Origin: JBCDBY01 sp039182715
GTDB taxonomy: Bacteria > Planctomycetota > PLA2
Assembly (NCBI GenBank): GCA_039182715.1
Contig: JBCDBY010000301.1
Coordinates: 1 to 5,424 of the forward strand
DNA: 5,424 bases
Direction: 5' to 3'
The notes beneath the pieces were generated by a model. The model was not told where the DNA came from and did not search any database. It worked only from the letters and a program-made list of their open reading frames with translations. The position numbers were made by a program, and so were the translations under genes. This document shows, in pieces, positions 5,389 through 5,424 of the stretch. Within the stretch, counting starts at the first letter, position 1, and every line of letters starts with the position of its first letter.

Positions 5389-5424
5389 GTCGCGGGCCTC
5401 CTTCGGTCGCGGGGATTGAAAGGG
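5389..5424 (+). CRISPR. Possible first repeat of a CRISPR array cut by the window edge
   Basis: The last 36 bases begin GTCGCGGGCCTCC and include CGGGGATTGAAAG. A GTCGC start and a GGATTGAAA(C/G) end about 32-37 nt later are characteristic of many CRISPR repeats, and the orientation would put the leader to the left and the array to the right. Only one copy is visible and no spacer can be seen. The inner stem is weak: GGCC/GGTC around TCCTTC, with a wobble. A competing description is an internal direct repeat, since GGTCGCGGG occurs at 5388-5396 and 5405-5413. Confidence 0.35.

Overview
This is a GC-rich bacterial chromosome segment in which all the recognisable genes lie on the + strand. From left to right it holds: the 3' end of a di-haem cytochrome c peroxidase-family gene with an unusual C-terminal extension; a strong hairpin; a saccharopine-dehydrogenase-like oxidoreductase gene; a 232-bp non-coding element bounded by perfect 25-bp inverted repeats; a promoter; the guanine-nucleotide operon guaB-guaA; a hairpin; and about 140 bp of non-coding DNA whose last 36 bases resemble the first repeat of a CRISPR array. 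The host is a free-living high-GC bacterium. The protein styles would fit Planctomycetota or a proteobacterium, but the window does not settle the phylum.

Core metabolism: guaB (IMP dehydrogenase) and guaA (GMP synthase) are complete, full-length and have all the expected catalytic residues. They are separated by 5 nt and catalyse the two steps IMP -> XMP -> GMP. They share a promoter with a perfect TATAAT box and a GC-only discriminator, the architecture expected for growth-rate or stringent control. An ATG sits exactly at the predicted transcription start and opens a 19-codon frame that overlaps the guaB start codon, so a leaderless leader peptide is possible.

The most unusual part is 1924-2155. 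Its perfect inverted repeats, CTAG at each outer edge and lack of a credible gene fit a miniature inverted-repeat transposable element (MITE). It appears to have landed in the stop codon of the upstream gene, and because CTAG was duplicated the TAG stop was kept. Its right edge abuts the guaB promoter region. The element is internally rich in hairpins.

The second point to follow up is the right edge. Bases 5389-5424 begin GTCGC and contain GGGATTGAAAG, the hallmark ends of many CRISPR repeats. Only one copy fits in the window, so this stays a hypothesis that the adjoining sequence would settle at once.
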